From: Chloroflexota bacterium
Lineage (GTDB): Bacteria; Chloroflexota; Anaerolineae; UBA4142; SHND01
Assembly: GCA_016209205.1 (NCBI GenBank)
Contig: JACQWQ010000026.1
Coordinates: 62,001 to 126,000, forward strand
Direction: 5' to 3'
DNA: 64,000 nucleotides
In this document: positions 24,533 through 34,842 of the stretch, one piece after another
Layout of the letters: each line of letters opens with the position of its first letter
How positions within the stretch are numbered: the first letter of the stretch is position 1
Notes under the pieces: model-generated
What the model was told of the DNA's origin: nothing
Databases searched by the model: none
The model's input: the letters and a program-made list of their open reading frames with translations, nothing else
Position numbers and translations under genes: made by a program

Positions 24533-26313
24533 ATGACCGGTCCTCGAATTGTTCTCTTGACTTTGCTCGCGCTCGTTGTTGGCGCGATAGGTTTGTATTT
24601 GGCATTAGAACCCGCGCCCGCAGAACCGCTCGACGAAGTGGCGATGCGGACGCAGGCAATTGCGGCATCTTCGGCTTCGACGGGGCTGGGCGTTTTGGTC
24701 CCCAAAATGGCGCTCGCCGCGCAAATTGTCGAACCGCGTCCCGGCGAAGCCTCAGTCCTCGTCGCGTTTGCGCGCAAAACAAAAACACCGGCGCCAACAC
24801 CGGAACCAACCGACCGACCGACGATCCGACCCACTGACCAACCGACGATCCGACCGACCGCTCTTCCACCCACCGCGATTCCCTACACGTTGACCCCCGC
24901 GCCGACCGAGCCGCCGCGACCGACGCGCACGCCGCGTCCAACCAAAACACCCGCACCGACACGAGACCCCAACGCACCGGAGCCGACGCTCGCGCCGCCG
25001 ACGGAAGCGCCGCCTTCGGGACCCGCGCTCACGGCGGCGATTGGCAGCTGCGGCGCCATCACCAAACCGGGCGGTTATTATTTGACCGGCGCATTGCGCA
25101 GCGACGGCGACTGTCTCAACATTCGTGCGAGCAACGTCGTCCTCGATTGTAAAGGGAACAGCATTCAAGGCGCGAGCTTTAACGGCGTCGGCGTCGTCGT
25201 GCGCAAACTCGGCATTCTCGGCAACGAGCGTCCGAAAAATATCGAGATTCGCAACTGCACCGTCTCGGGTTATCGGCACGGTATCTATGTCGAAGGTTCT
25301 TCCGGCATTCACATTCATCACAATGTCCTCACGAAAAATTACGACGATGTGGATGGGCGACGCTACGGCATTTTTCTCGGCATGGTCGAGGGGGGGGGAT
25401 TCGGCTCAACGAGTCGGATCACGGCGTTGTCGAGAACAACAACGCGAATTCCCAAGCCATCGGCATTGACGTGCGCACGAGCAGCAGCATCAGTATCAAC
25501 AGCAATGATTCGTCCAACAATTCCGCGTGGGGCATCAACCTCGTGCAAACGACCAACAGTCAAATTGCAGGGAACACGACGAACGGCAACGTGCGGTACT
25601 GTACGTGGGGCGCGGGCGTCGTCGGTCCCGGCTGCGACGCGGGCGGCATTACGCTGCAAGACGGTTCGAACGGCAATCGCATTTTGAACAACGAAGTCGG
25701 CAGCGGCAACGGCAACGGCATTTTCATCAAAGCGCACGGCGTCCCTTGCGGCAACAACAATGTCATCGCGGGCAATCACATTCACGACATCATGTACAAC
25801 GCGGTGGAACTCGGCTTTTGTACCGGCAATCAAATCGTCGGCAACAACATTCACAACAGCATTGACGGCATCTGGATGGGGTTCGCCAAAGGCAACGTCA
25901 TCAAAGACAACACGATTGCCAACATGAACAATCACGGTGTCATCGTCTTGAACAGTTTTGAGATCGAGGTCAGCGGCAATCAGATCATCAACGCGCGCGA
26001 CGGCATTTATTTTTTCTGGGAGCAAAAGAATCCCGGCGATTTCTGGTGGCTCGACGTAAATCAATTCGCCTCACGCAACAATCGCATTTTTAGCAACACG
26101 CTGCGCGACAACGCCGGCTCGGGCATCTTTCTCGAAAACTCGACCGACAATGAGGTTCACAACAACGTCTTTGCCAACAATGCAAAAAATATCAAACTCA
26201 AAGGCAACACGAACGGCAACGAGATCCGCGACAACCAAGAAGGAAGGGTGGCTGAAGGGTTCGTGAAAAAATTTTTGCAAAATTTCTTCACGAACCTTTC
26301 AGCGGGTCTTTAA
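24533..26313 (+). CDS. Secreted right-handed beta-helix (NosD-like) protein, frame broken at a G9 tract
   Basis: About 593 residues if repaired. The N-terminus has a membrane anchor or signal (IVLLTLLALVVGAIGLYLAL), then a Pro/Thr/Arg-rich linker (about residues 80-160), then parallel beta-helix repeats with NosD-like turns (SNVVLDCKGNSIQG, NIEIRNCTVSGYRHGIYV, SGIHIHHNVLTKN). At 25390-25398 a run of nine G shifts the frame. The continuation (GGIRLNESDHGVVENNN onward, with SGNQIINARDGIYFF and NEVHNNVFANNAKNI) is in another frame and would need ten G. The upstream frame ends at 25687, and the 3' part stays open to 26313. It could be phase variation, mutation or a sequencing error. Probable role: carbohydrate binding or processing at the cell surface. 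Confidence 0.8.
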
Positions 26314-26314
26314 G

Positions 26315-26776
26315 ATGACTGACGAACAACTCGCGCAATTTCTCGTCGCCGCGAAACGCGCGACGTATGCGGCACAAGGCGATAGTGCGTCCGTAACGCC
26401 GCTGCTGCCCAGTTCGCGTCAACTTGAATTTCGGCTCGGCAACGTGCTGTATCGCGACATTTATTTCGGGTTCGCGTTTTTCGTCGGACAAGAGACGGTG
26501 CACGTGGACGACGCGCCGGTGTGGGCGATGGGTTATGCGGGCGGCATCGTTGACGCGAACGCGGACGAGGGCGCGGTGTATAAATTCCTGCAATTCGCGC
26601 TGCGCCAAGTGGACGCCGCAAGCCCCTATCGCGGTCCTGGACTGATTCGTGGTGAGGGCTTTCAATACACGTCGCAGACAACCGGAACGCTCGACAATTT
26701 TTGGGGCATCGAGCGGATTTCGCAGGCGCGCGCGGTGGTGTACGAATTGCGTTATCACGGAGGGAAACTTCGGTGA
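26315..26776 (+). CDS. DUF5680-like protein
   Basis: 153 residues, beginning one base after the stop of the beta-helix gene. It matches what I recall of the DUF5680 family: QLAQFLVAAKRATYAAQ near the N-terminus, SSRQLEFRLGNVLYRDIYFG, the PVWAMGYAGGIVD segment and the C-terminal YRGPGLIRGEGFQYTSQ followed by RAVVYELRYHGG. Family members often stand alone or behind an XRE-type HTH; none is present here. There is no signal peptide, so it is cytoplasmic. Biochemical function is unknown. The tight junction suggests co-transcription with the beta-helix gene, but a functional link is not evident. Confidence 0.75.
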   Translation: MTDEQLAQFLVAAKRATYAAQGDSASVTPLLPSSRQLEFRLGNVLYRDIYFGFAFFVGQETVHVDDAPVWAMGYAGGIVDANADEGAVYKFLQFALRQVDAASPYRGPGLIRGEGFQYTSQTTGTLDNFWGIERISQARAVVYELRYHGGKLR

Positions 26777-26985
26777 GGAAGAGCGGGGGAGATAGAGAGA
26801 GCGAGAGAGCGAGAGAGCGAGATAGCGGGAGAGCGAGAGAGATAGAGAGATAGAGAGAGCGAGAGAGCGAGAGAGCGAGAGAGTCACTCCATCACTCCAT
26901 CACTCCATCATTTCATCACTCCATCACCCCATCACTCTTTCACTCTTTCACTCCATCGCTCCATCACTCCATCGCTCCATCTTGA
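26777..26985. repeat. GAGAGAGC and CACTCCAT octamer arrays
   Basis: Purine octamers (GAGAGCGA words) to about 26880 are followed by their pyrimidine-rich counterparts (TCACTCCA words) to 26985, so the two halves could pair loosely. They fill the gap ahead of the hydrolase gene. Confidence 0.85.
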
Positions 26986-26991
26986 TACAAC

Positions 26992-28731
26992 ATGAATCAT
27001 TCCATCATCGCCCAATACAACCTTCGCGTGCCCATGCGCGACGGCGTCACATTGTCGGCAGATGTTTTTCGACCCGCAGAAACGAAACAGGACGCACGCG
27101 TGCCTGTGATTTTGGTGCGGACCCCGTACAACAAAAATCAGAAATCGTACATCGAACCCGCGCGTTATTTTGCGGAACGCGGCTATGCGTACGTGACAAT
27201 GGACGTACGCGGACGCGGCGACTCGGACGGCGAGTTTGTGCCGTATCGCCATGAAGGGCGCGATGGGCACGACGCGGTGGAATGGTGCGCCGCGCAAACG
27301 TGGAGCAACGGCAACGTCGGCACGCTCGGCGCGTCGTATCTTGGACGCATTCAGTGGCTCACCGCTTTGGAAATGGCGCGACATCACCCGCCCCCAAACA
27401 ACGCGCTCGCTTTAGAAAGCCAAGCGGGTGATGTTGCGCCACCGGAACACTTGAAAACCATGATCGTGATGGTTACGCCGTCCGACCCGTTCGTGGAAAC
27501 TCCGACCGGCGTGCCCGGCTTGCAGCATTTGTGCTGGCTGTATTTGGTGAACGGACGCCTGCGCCAACCGATGGAAGAAATCAACTGGGACCCGATCTAC
27601 GCGCATCTGCCGCTTGCGACGATGGACGAGCGCGCGGGCTTTGCGTCGCCGAGATGGCGTGAGGAATTGAAACATCAAACGCTCGACGCGTACTGGCAAG
27701 CGTGGTGCTATCAAAATAAATTCGACCAAATCAACTTGCCCATCTTGCACATTTCGGGCTGGTACGACGACGAACAAATCGGCACGCCGCTGAATTTTAC
27801 CGGCATGACGACGCGCGGCGCGACGGAATTTGCGCGTACGCATCAAAAGTTATTGATGGGTTCGTGGGGGCACAATGTCAATGCGACGCAAAAACTGGGC
27901 GAAGTGGACTTTGGCGCGGACGCGTTGATTGATCTGCGCGGATACGAGTTGCGCTGGTTCGATGCGTGGCTGAAAAATCAAGACGACGGTATTACGCGCG
28001 AACCTGCCGCGCGCATTTTTGTGATGGGCGAAAACAAGTGGCGCGCTGAACATGAATTCCCGCTCGCGCGCACCCAGTACACGAATTTTTATTTGCACAG
28101 CGACGGCAATGCGAACAGTCGTTACGGCGACGGCGCGTTGTCACTTGAAGCGCCGCGCACGGAAAAGACAGACCGCTATCTGTACGACCCCGCGCGTCCG
28201 ACGCCGTACATCACCGACGCGACCTCGTCCCAAATCGGCGGACCGGACGATTACGCGGCGGTGCAGCAGCGCGGCGATGTATTGGTGTACGTAACCGCGC
28301 CGCTGGAAAAAAATGTCGAAGTCGTCGGACCCGTGCGTGTCACGCTGTATGCCGCATCGTCGGCGCGCGATACAGATTTCACCGCGCTGTTGTTTGACGC
28401 GCATCCAAGCGGTTTTCGACAGCGTTTGTGCGACGGCATCGTGCGCGCACGGTACCGTGAGGGGATGGCGCACGCGTCGTTGATCGAGCCGCACAAGGTT
28501 TATGAATTCAACATTGACGTGTGGTACACCGCGCACGTTTTTTTTGCCGGACACCGCATTGGCTTGCAAATCGCGTCGGCGGCATTTCCGAAATACGCGC
28601 GCAATTTGAACACGGGCGGCGATTTGGCGACCGAAACGGAAATGGTGCAAGCCGCGCAAACGATCTATCACGACACCGCGCATCCGTCGGCGTTGGTGCT
28701 GCCGGTGATTAGAACTCACCTTACGCAGTAA
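26992..28731 (+). CDS. CocE/NonD-family hydrolase (X-Pro dipeptidyl-peptidase S15 type)
   Basis: 579 residues: alpha/beta-hydrolase domain, cap and C-terminal jelly-roll. The N-terminus RVPMRDGVTLSADVFRPAE is typical. The nucleophile elbow reads GTLGASYLG with Ser near residue 111. The acid/His partners are probably in HISGWYDDEQIG (about 257) and MGSWGHNVN (about 288). The C-terminal third (about 375-575) resembles the PepX_C domain. Members cleave acyl or ester bonds, including glutaryl-7-ACA, cocaine and X-Pro peptides. There is no signal peptide, and no Shine-Dalgarno sequence is obvious upstream of the ATG. Natural substrate is unknown. Confidence 0.88.
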   Translation: MNHSIIAQYNLRVPMRDGVTLSADVFRPAETKQDARVPVILVRTPYNKNQKSYIEPARYFAERGYAYVTMDVRGRGDSDGEFVPYRHEGRDGHDAVEWCAAQTWSNGNVGTLGASYLGRIQWLTALEMARHHPPPNNALALESQAGDVAPPEHLKTMIVMVTPSDPFVETPTGVPGLQHLCWLYLVNGRLRQPMEEINWDPIYAHLPLATMDERAGFASPRWREELKHQTLDAYWQAWCYQNKFDQINLPILHISGWYDDEQIGTPLNFTGMTTRGATEFARTHQKLLMGSWGHNVNATQKLGEVDFGADALIDLRGYELRWFDAWLKNQDDGITREPAARIFVMGENKWRAEHEFPLARTQYTNFYLHSDGNANSRYGDGALSLEAPRTEKTDRYLYDPARPTPYITDATSSQIGGPDDYAAVQQRGDVLVYVTAPLEKNVEVVGPVRVTLYAASSARDTDFTALLFDAHPSGFRQRLCDGIVRARYREGMAHASLIEPHKVYEFNIDVWYTAHVFFAGHRIGLQIASAAFPKYARNLNTGGDLATETEMVQAAQTIYHDTAHPSALVLPVIRTHLTQ

Positions 28732-28740
28732 ATGTCATTT

Positions 28741-28838
28741 CGAGATAGTCAGCCCGCAGGGGCTGTATGGGCTCAGGACTGTCATATCGAACGGAGTGAG
28801 ATATCTCGCTCCGCTCGATATGACAAGTCCTGTGCAGC
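28741..28838. repeat. 98-bp dispersed palindromic repeat, copy 2
   Basis: Differs from 4442-4539 at a single base. It is preceded by TGTCATTTCGAGAT, the same edge seen inside the nested element at 15220-15230 and near 55321. It begins just after the hydrolase stop. Confidence 0.9.
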
Positions 28839-29060
28839 CGTTTTTGCTCACGCGGAGTTCGCGTGCGAAATCTCGGCGGTGGCAAAGCGTGCGAAATCTC
28901 GGCGGTGGCAAAGCGAGATTTCGGCGATGAACTGCATCGCATCGCAAGAAACCGCTCCTTGAAAACTTGTCCCGAAGGCATGTCCCGAAGAATTGAGGGA
29001 ATTGAGGGATGACAGTGCGTAACAGAGTTAGAAGTTAGAAGAATAAAGTAACGCCACGAC
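28839..29060. repeat. Intergenic remainder with short direct repeats
   Basis: Two adjacent 26-bp units beginning GCGTGCGAAATCTCGGCGG (about 28861-28913) and a GCGATG-aactg-CATCGC palindrome (about 28923). No supportable gene. Confidence 0.65.
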
Positions 29061-29098
29061 AAAAAGACGAGTCGCCCACAAGGGCGACTCGTCTTTTT
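29061..29098. terminator. Strong bidirectional terminator
   Basis: AAAAAGACGAGTCGCCC (29061-29077) is perfectly inverted at 29082-29098 with a 4-nt loop and T tracts in both orientations. It separates the convergent hydrolase and surface-protein genes. Confidence 0.9.
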
Positions 29099-29117
29099 GT
29101 GTACGGAATTCTGTTGT

Positions 29118-32100
29118 CTATGGTATGCGAGCGGGCGCGAGGATGGCGCTATCGCGCGGCAATCGCGCGCGGAGCGCACCCAAGAGCACCCCGCGCAGCG
29201 TATTGACGTACCGCGTCAGCGTGAAACTGGGGCCGGACACTGGCGTGTATATGGGAAGCCGCATCGCCGTTTTCTTGGTTACGCCAAAGTTCGTCGGGTC
29301 GCAAGCAGCGCCCTGAAGTTTGATGGTCTTGGCTGTGGTCGCGCGCCAACCTTTGGGCACGGCGATCTTGATGGTCTTGTTGCCTTTTTTGACCTTGGCA
29401 AACTCAAAGCGTCCGTCAGCAGCGGTCTTGACCTTGAGCTTGTCGGCGCCGCGCTTGAGCGTCACGCGCACGTTGGCGAGTCCGGTTTCTCCATTATCCA
29501 GGACGCCGTTTTGATTCGCATCGTCAAACACAAGACCGGTCACGGTCTTGCAGGCGTTTCCGGTTGCGCTCGGCGTCGCGGTCGGCTGTGTGAGCGGGGC
29601 GGGTGGACCTCCGGCAGGCACTAACCCGGCGTACCAGAAATACTGTGCATCACCCGAGACGATCGGAATGACGACCGTATTGCCGGTGGTGGGATCGGCG
29701 TCGCTGTCGAGGTATTCGTCCGTGCCTTGATCTTGGAGCGTAAAGCTTTGTCCGGTTGGCAGGACAAAATGGAGCCAGTAATTTCCCGGTTCCAACCCGC
29801 TAAAGTTATAAAAGCCGTCGAACGCGGTGTACGTTGAAGAGAGCAAGGTGTTGTTCGTGTCATAGAGTTCTACGCCGACATTGGCAACGCCCGGCTCGAT
29901 CCAATCGTACAAACCATCCCTGTTTTGATCGTCCCACACGTATCCGCCAATTGCGCCAGCGCGCCACATTCCGGCGTCCCACGTGAGATCGTTTTCGCCT
30001 GACTCGAGGGTTGTAATTACCGTGTCTCCGGTGACTAGGTCTGCGTCGCTGTCTGCCGCGTTGTCGCCCACATCGCGCAGCGTAAAGTTGTACCCTTCGA
30101 GCGCATAAAAGCGCACATAATAGTCACCGACGAGCAGGTTGTCGAACAGATAATAGCCGTTCACGTCCGCATTGGTCGAACTGACGAGGTTGTTGGTGCT
30201 GTCGTACAGTTCGACATACACGTCCGGCAAACCGGGTTCGCCCGCATCTTGAATGCCGTTGTGGTTCATGTCTTCCCAAACATAGTCGCCCAAGCTGGCA
30301 GGAAGCGGTGTCGGTGTGTTCGTCGGCGTATTTGTCGGCGTGAATGTTGGCGTATTTGTCGGTGTGTCGGTTGGTGTGAATGTTGGCGTGAACGTTGGCG
30401 TATTTGTCGGTGTGTCGGTTGGTGTGAATGTTGGCGTGAACGTCGGCGTATTCGTCGGCGTGTCAGTCGGCGTGAATGTTGGCGTATTTGTCGGTGTGTC
30501 GGTCGGCGTGAATGTTGGCGTGAACGTTGGCGTATTCGTCGGCGTGTCGGTCGGCGTGAATGTTGGCGTATTGCTTGGCGTGAACGTCGGCGTGTCGGTC
30601 GGTGTATTCGTCGGTGTGTTCGTCGGCGTGTTCGTCGGCGTATGAGTCGCGGTGTTGGTTGGCGTGTTAGTCGGCGTGCTCGTGAACGTCGCGGTGTTCG
30701 TCGGTGAGTTCGTCGGCGTATGAGTCGCGGTGTTGGTTGGCGTGTTAGTCGGCGTGCTCGTGAACGTCGCGGTGTTCGTCGGTGTGTTGGTCGGCGTAAA
30801 CGTCGGTGTATTTGTTGGTGTGTTGGTGAATGTCGCGGTGTTCGTCGGTGTATTCGTCGGCGTGTTCGTGGATGTCGCGGTGTTGCTTGGCGTGAACGTC
30901 GGCGTGTCGGTCGGTGTATTCGTCGGCGTGTTCGTTGGCGTGTCGGTCGGTGTATTCGTCGGCGTGTTCGTTGGCGTGTCGGTCGGTGTATTCGTCGGTG
31001 TGTTCGTTGGCGTGTTCGTCGGCGTATGAGTCGCGGTGTTGGTTGGCGTGAACGTTGGCGTATTTGTCGGTGTATTGCTTGGCGTCAACGTCGGCGTATC
31101 TGTCGGCGTGCTGGTGAACGTTGCAGTACTCGTCGGCGTACTCGTTGGCGTTTCGGTCGGTGTATTCGTCGGCGCGCTTGTCGGGAGCACGATGGGTGTG
31201 TCCGTCGGCGTTGCATTTGGAACCGGCGTTTGGGTCACACACTCGTTCGCGGTGTAGTGATAGATCACCGTCACATCGCCCAAGGCCTGGGTTTCGTGCG
31301 TGGACACAACATTGCCGGGACCCACCTGTGAAAAGTTCGCTACCGCGCCTGCGGTAATCGTCATGGCACCCGCGCCGATGTACGGACTCACAGCCGAACT
31401 GGAGGTCAAGAGTGTGCTTTGCGACGCGCTGACACTTTGCCAGCCGAAATCGTGACCGCTCGTTCCGGCGTAATCGAGCGTGCCGTCGTACGCGGTGGCG
31501 TGGAACGTGCCGTTGATCGCGGCGGGCGCAACGTTGAGCGTAAAGCCCGAACCGGAAAGCGTCATGGTCCCGTTGACGGTGCTTGCAATCGAAACGGTCG
31601 TATTGGGTATCGCCACCTGTCCGGTGTGCTCGACCTGAATGTGACTCAAAATCGAGCCGTTCGCCAGAATTTCAACTGAGTTCAACGTGCCGAGCGCGGG
31701 ATCGAATTGTTGAATGGTTTGCGTTTTGGCTGTCGGACCGCTCCAATCGGTGACGGCTGCGGGGAAGGTGACGACTTGTACGATGCTGGCATCCAAGCCG
31801 CTGCCGGGCGGGCAGGGTGTCGCGGTAAAGGTTGCCGTGTGGGTTTGTGTCGGCGTGAACGTCGCGGTGCTCGTCGGTGTATCGGTCCGCGTGCTGGTCG
31901 GCGTCTTGGTGCTCGTCGCCGTTTTGGTGTTCGTCGCCGTCTTGGTATTGGTCGGTGTCTTGGTATTGGTCGGTGTCTTGGTATTGGTCGGTGTCTTGGT
32001 ATTGGTCGCAGTAAACGTGGGCGTGACCGTCGGTGTGTCGGTCGGCGTGCGCGTGGGTGTAGGCGTTGATTCTGGGCGACAATCGCCGGTGTATGGCGCA

Positions 32101-34448
32101 AGGTTGGATTGCCCGCTGCCTTCGAGCGACTTGCCGATTAACTGCCCGTGAATGACACCATTGCTAAAGACGATTGCCGCATCGGGCGCGAGAATGCTGC
32201 CCTCGATGCCAATGCCGTTAAGGGTGAGACCGGTCGTTTGGTAGAAATTGTAAAGCACCTCGTTGCGCGATACGCCATTCAAGAAAATGCCAAAGTTCGT
32301 CATCTGATTCGTCGCGCCGTCAACGTTGACGATGACGGTCGAACCGGCGGGCGCGTTGATGGTCAACGTATTGGCGTGCGACATGTCATAGCCCGACACG
32401 TTGAATACGTTCAGCGCCGCATCGGCGCCCGTCAATGTAATTTGCGCGGTGGCGCCGCCCCAATACTGAACGGTGATAGTGCCATTCGCAGGATAGGTTG
32501 ACCAATTGTTCGCGAGGGCGTGCAGTTCCACGCTCGCGGCATTGAAATCAATTCGTCTGCCTTGGATCAGTTGTCCGTCAATCGTCGTCGAAGCCGATAC
32601 GTTTGCCGCGCGGCCATAAACGGCATTGCCCCAATACACGCGTCCCCCGTTAAAGGTAAGATTGCCGCCTATGACGAGAATATCTTGCCCGGTGTATTGC
32701 GCGGGGTCTAGTTGGTCGCCGACGCTGTAATTGGAAAGCGTAACGTTGCCGCCCGCCGCCATACGTCCCTGCGTATCCGAGCTCGGCTGACTGATGCTGC
32801 CGAGCATGAACACATTCCAATCGGAAGCAATCCCTAGCGGGGCAGTCGGACAATCCACCGGTTGTGGCGTCCAGGTAGGCAGCCACGTCGCAGTCGGCGT
32901 GTTGGTTACGGTGAACGTCTTGCTGGGTGTAAAAGTATTTGTTGGCGTAAAGGTATTGGTCGGCGTTTTGGTGTTGGTCGGCGTCTTGGTAATCGTCGGC
33001 GTCTTGGTAATCGTCGGCGTCTTTGTATCTGTCGGTGTATTGCTCGGTGTCTTGGTGTTGGTCGGCGTCTTGGTGTTGGTCGGCGTCTTGGTGTTGGTTG
33101 GCGTCTTGGTGTTGGTCGGCGTCTTGGTGGGTGTCTTGGTGTAGGTCGGCGTTTTGGTATTGGTTGGCGTCTTGGTGAATGTCGCGGTCTTGGTCGGAGT
33201 AGCCGTTGCAGGCGGCGTTTGGGTCACGCACGCCACCGCTTTGTATAGATAAATAACCGTCACATCGCCCAAGGCCTGGGTTTCGTGCGTGGACACAACA
33301 TTGCCGGGACCCACCTGTGAAAAGTTCGCTACTGCGCCTGCGGTAATCGTCATGGTACCCGCGCCGATGTAGGGACTCAATTCCGAAGCATAAGTCAAGA
33401 ACTTGCTTTGCGACGCGCTGGCACTTTGCCAGCCGAAATCGTGACCGCTCGTTCCGGCGTAATCGAGTGTGCCGTCGTACGCGGTGGCGTAAAAAGTGCC
33501 GTTGATCGCGGCGGGCGCAACGACGCGGATTTGGCTTTGGAAGGCGCCATTCGCGAGAATTTTGACTTTGGTCAACGTGCCGAGCGCGGGATCGAATTGT
33601 TGAATGGTTTGTGTTTTAGCCGTCGGACCGCTCCAATCGGTGACGGCTGCCGGGAAGGTGACGACTTGTATGATGCTGGCATCCAAGCCGCTGCCGGGCG
33701 GACACGGCGTCGCGGTAAAGGTTTTTGTGAACGTCGGTGTTTTGGTGTTGGTCGGCGTTTTGGTGAACGTCGGTGTTTTGGTGTTGGTCGGCGTTTTGGT
33801 GAACGTCGGTGTTTTGGTGTTGGTCGGCGTTTTGGTGAACGTCGCGGTCTTGGTGTTAGTCGCGGTCTTGGTGAAGGTCGCGGTCTGGGTATTGGTCAGC
33901 GTTGCGGTGGCTGTGGCTGATTCGTCGCCGCAGTGTCCGGGACCGATGATGCCGTTGTTGTAATTGTCGAGGGTTGTCGCGTAACGGATGCCTATTTCGC
34001 GCGCGGGATTGCCGGGGTTGCTACCTAACGGATTTGCCGCCAGCCAGCCGTCGGCATCTGCAATCGTCGCGTCTAGCGCGCCCGGGTCCGCGCCCTGCGC
34101 GACGTTCAATTTCGCGCCAATCAATTGGCGCGCGAGAATATATGTGGCGTCGCCTTGCGGTGGGGTGTCGAGAATGGCGAGCAACTGTGCTTGATCATAG
34201 GTAACGTTGCCGAGTGTGAGTGACGAAAGAGTCCACGCTTCCGGATGAGTTTTCCAATAGCCAATGGTGTAGGTGCAGTTCTGGGCTGTCGTAGTGGACG
34301 TTGGTGTTTTGGTTGGCGTGTTGGTGGCGAGGATGCCATTCGAAACATTGGGCGGCGCCGCCAAAAGCGGGAGCGTCGCGGTCGTCAAGGCAAAAATCAA
34401 GGCAAGCGCAGCGAGCAGCGCAAAAACAAAACGCTGTAGAGCTTTCAT
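29118..34448 (-). CDS. Giant modular surface protein (choice-of-anchor, SdrD-B-like, Thr/Pro linkers)
   Basis: 1776 residues from the ATG at 34448, chosen because a signal peptide follows ([20 protein letters not shown]). Order, approximate: a [15 protein letters not shown] domain (58-180); a TNTKTPT linker; a choice-of-anchor E-like domain (245-410, [18 protein letters not shown]); linker; a choice-of-anchor A-like domain (533-790, [10 protein letters not shown] and [11 protein letters not shown]); linker; a second choice-of-anchor E-like domain (880-1078); a 300-residue [11 protein letters not shown] linker; three SdrD B-like domains (1385-1730, [48 protein letters not shown]). The Asp/Asn loops suggest Ca2+ binding. 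No sortase signal or C-terminal membrane helix is visible. It is probably an adhesin or sheath protein. Confidence 0.88.
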   Translation of the reverse strand: MKALQRFVFALLAALALIFALTTATLPLLAAPPNVSNGILATNTPTKTPTSTTTAQNCTYTIGYWKTHPEAWTLSSLTLGNVTYDQAQLLAILDTPPQGDATYILARQLIGAKLNVAQGADPGALDATIADADGWLAANPLGSNPGNPAREIGIRYATTLDNYNNGIIGPGHCGDESATATATLTNTQTATFTKTATNTKTATFTKTPTNTKTPTFTKTPTNTKTPTFTKTPTNTKTPTFTKTFTATPCPPGSGLDASIIQVVTFPAAVTDWSGPTAKTQTIQQFDPALGTLTKVKILANGAFQSQIRVVAPAAINGTFYATAYDGTLDYAGTSGHDFGWQSASASQSKFLTYASELSPYIGAGTMTITAGAVANFSQVGPGNVVSTHETQALGDVTVIYLYKAVACVTQTPPATATPTKTATFTKTPTNTKTPTYTKTPTKTPTNTKTPTNTKTPTNTKTPTNTKTPSNTPTDTKTPTITKTPTITKTPTNTKTPTNTFTPTNTFTPSKTFTVTNTPTATWLPTWTPQPVDCPTAPLGIASDWNVFMLGSISQPSSDTQGRMAAGGNVTLSNYSVGDQLDPAQYTGQDILVIGGNLTFNGGRVYWGNAVYGRAANVSASTTIDGQLIQGRRIDFNAASVELHALANNWSTYPANGTITVQYWGGATAQITLTGADAALNVFNVSGYDMSHANTLTINAPAGSTVIVNVDGATNQMTNFGIFLNGVSRNEVLYNFYQTTGLTLNGIGIEGSILAPDAAIVFSNGVIHGQLIGKSLEGSGQSNLAPYTGDCRPESTPTPTRTPTDTPTVTPTFTATNTKTPTNTKTPTNTKTPTNTKTATNTKTATSTKTPTSTRTDTPTSTATFTPTQTHTATFTATPCPPGSGLDASIVQVVTFPAAVTDWSGPTAKTQTIQQFDPALGTLNSVEILANGSILSHIQVEHTGQVAIPNTTVSIASTVNGTMTLSGSGFTLNVAPAAINGTFHATAYDGTLDYAGTSGHDFGWQSVSASQSTLLTSSSAVSPYIGAGAMTITAGAVANFSQVGPGNVVSTHETQALGDVTVIYHYTANECVTQTPVPNATPTDTPIVLPTSAPTNTPTETPTSTPTSTATFTSTPTDTPTLTPSNTPTNTPTFTPTNTATHTPTNTPTNTPTNTPTDTPTNTPTNTPTDTPTNTPTNTPTDTPTFTPSNTATSTNTPTNTPTNTATFTNTPTNTPTFTPTNTPTNTATFTSTPTNTPTNTATHTPTNSPTNTATFTSTPTNTPTNTATHTPTNTPTNTPTNTPTDTPTFTPSNTPTFTPTDTPTNTPTFTPTFTPTDTPTNTPTFTPTDTPTNTPTFTPTFTPTDTPTNTPTFTPTFTPTDTPTNTPTFTPTNTPTNTPTPLPASLGDYVWEDMNHNGIQDAGEPGLPDVYVELYDSTNNLVSSTNADVNGYYLFDNLLVGDYYVRFYALEGYNFTLRDVGDNAADSDADLVTGDTVITTLESGENDLTWDAGMWRAGAIGGYVWDDQNRDGLYDWIEPGVANVGVELYDTNNTLLSSTYTAFDGFYNFSGLEPGNYWLHFVLPTGQSFTLQDQGTDEYLDSDADPTTGNTVVIPIVSGDAQYFWYAGLVPAGGPPAPLTQPTATPSATGNACKTVTGLVFDDANQNGVLDNGETGLANVRVTLKRGADKLKVKTAADGRFEFAKVKKGNKTIKIAVPKGWRATTAKTIKLQGAACDPTNFGVTKKTAMRLPIYTPVSGPSFTLTRYVNTLRGVLLGALRARLPRDSAILAPARIP
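30305..31210. repeat. Coding tandem repeats of the longest TPTNTPT linker
   Basis: About 900 bp of 6/12/18-bp repeats (GTCGGCGTGTTC-type words on the plus strand) encode the longest Thr/Pro/Asn/Asp linker of the surface protein. Similar shorter arrays are at 31850-32075, 32880-33200 and 33720-33900. Length variation by slippage is likely. The Cys/Arg- or Val/Gly-rich plus-strand frames are shadows. Confidence 0.85.
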
Positions 34449-34788
34449 GTAACCGCCTATGAATTTATGAGCCCGGGGTCCGCATTGTGAATGGCGCGAT
34501 AGTTTGCCATTCGACGCAATGCGATTCGAAGCGACCAAAGGGTCTCGGGTAGCGAATAAAGGATTTGCTCTCCGCAACGGAGAGCTTGTCGAGCGTGCGC
34601 ACGAATCGTTCGAGCAAGAAGGATAATCTGCTCCGGCGAGATTGTACACCAAAGGACGTGAGCGTTGTCAATAGCCCAAATGGTGGGTCATTTTGGTATT
34701 GCAAAAATAGCAACTTGCGGTTTTTCGGGCGGGTGCATTTGGCGGGGATGTCCAGGGTGGCTTTTGGCGCGCCGAACCACAAGCCCTA
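34449..34788. promoter_or_regulatory. Divergent intergenic region with structured leader
   Basis: For the minus-strand surface-protein gene the leader includes a composite hairpin: CGCATTG and CAATGCG (outer, about 34484-34527) enclose GAATGG and CCATTC. Further out is GCTCTCCG-caa-CGGAGAGC (about 34567-34585). No riboswitch consensus was recognised. The remainder shows nothing else. Confidence 0.45.
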
Positions 34789-34818
34789 TTGCCTGTCACG
34801 CGGGCGGAGTGATATAAT
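34789..34818 (+). promoter_or_regulatory. Promoter of the signalling/exopolysaccharide cluster
   Basis: TTGCCT (34789-34794), an 18-bp spacer and a consensus TATAAT (34813-34818), 25 nt before the ATG at 34843. A TGGAG ribosome-binding site lies between. Confidence 0.65.
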
Positions 34819-34842
34819 TCGCTCTGTCTTTGGAGCATCGCA

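Noticed and set aside
30249-31331. Plus-strand frames rich in Cys/Arg or Val/Gly inside the giant surface-protein gene
   Set aside because: They are antisense translations of the TPTNTPT linker repeats. Frames at 31707-32151 and 32794-33248 are the same artefact.
34449-34650. Possible c-di-GMP riboswitch before the surface-protein gene
   Set aside because: A composite hairpin is present and GGCAAAC occurs, but the conserved core of neither known c-di-GMP class can be laid out.
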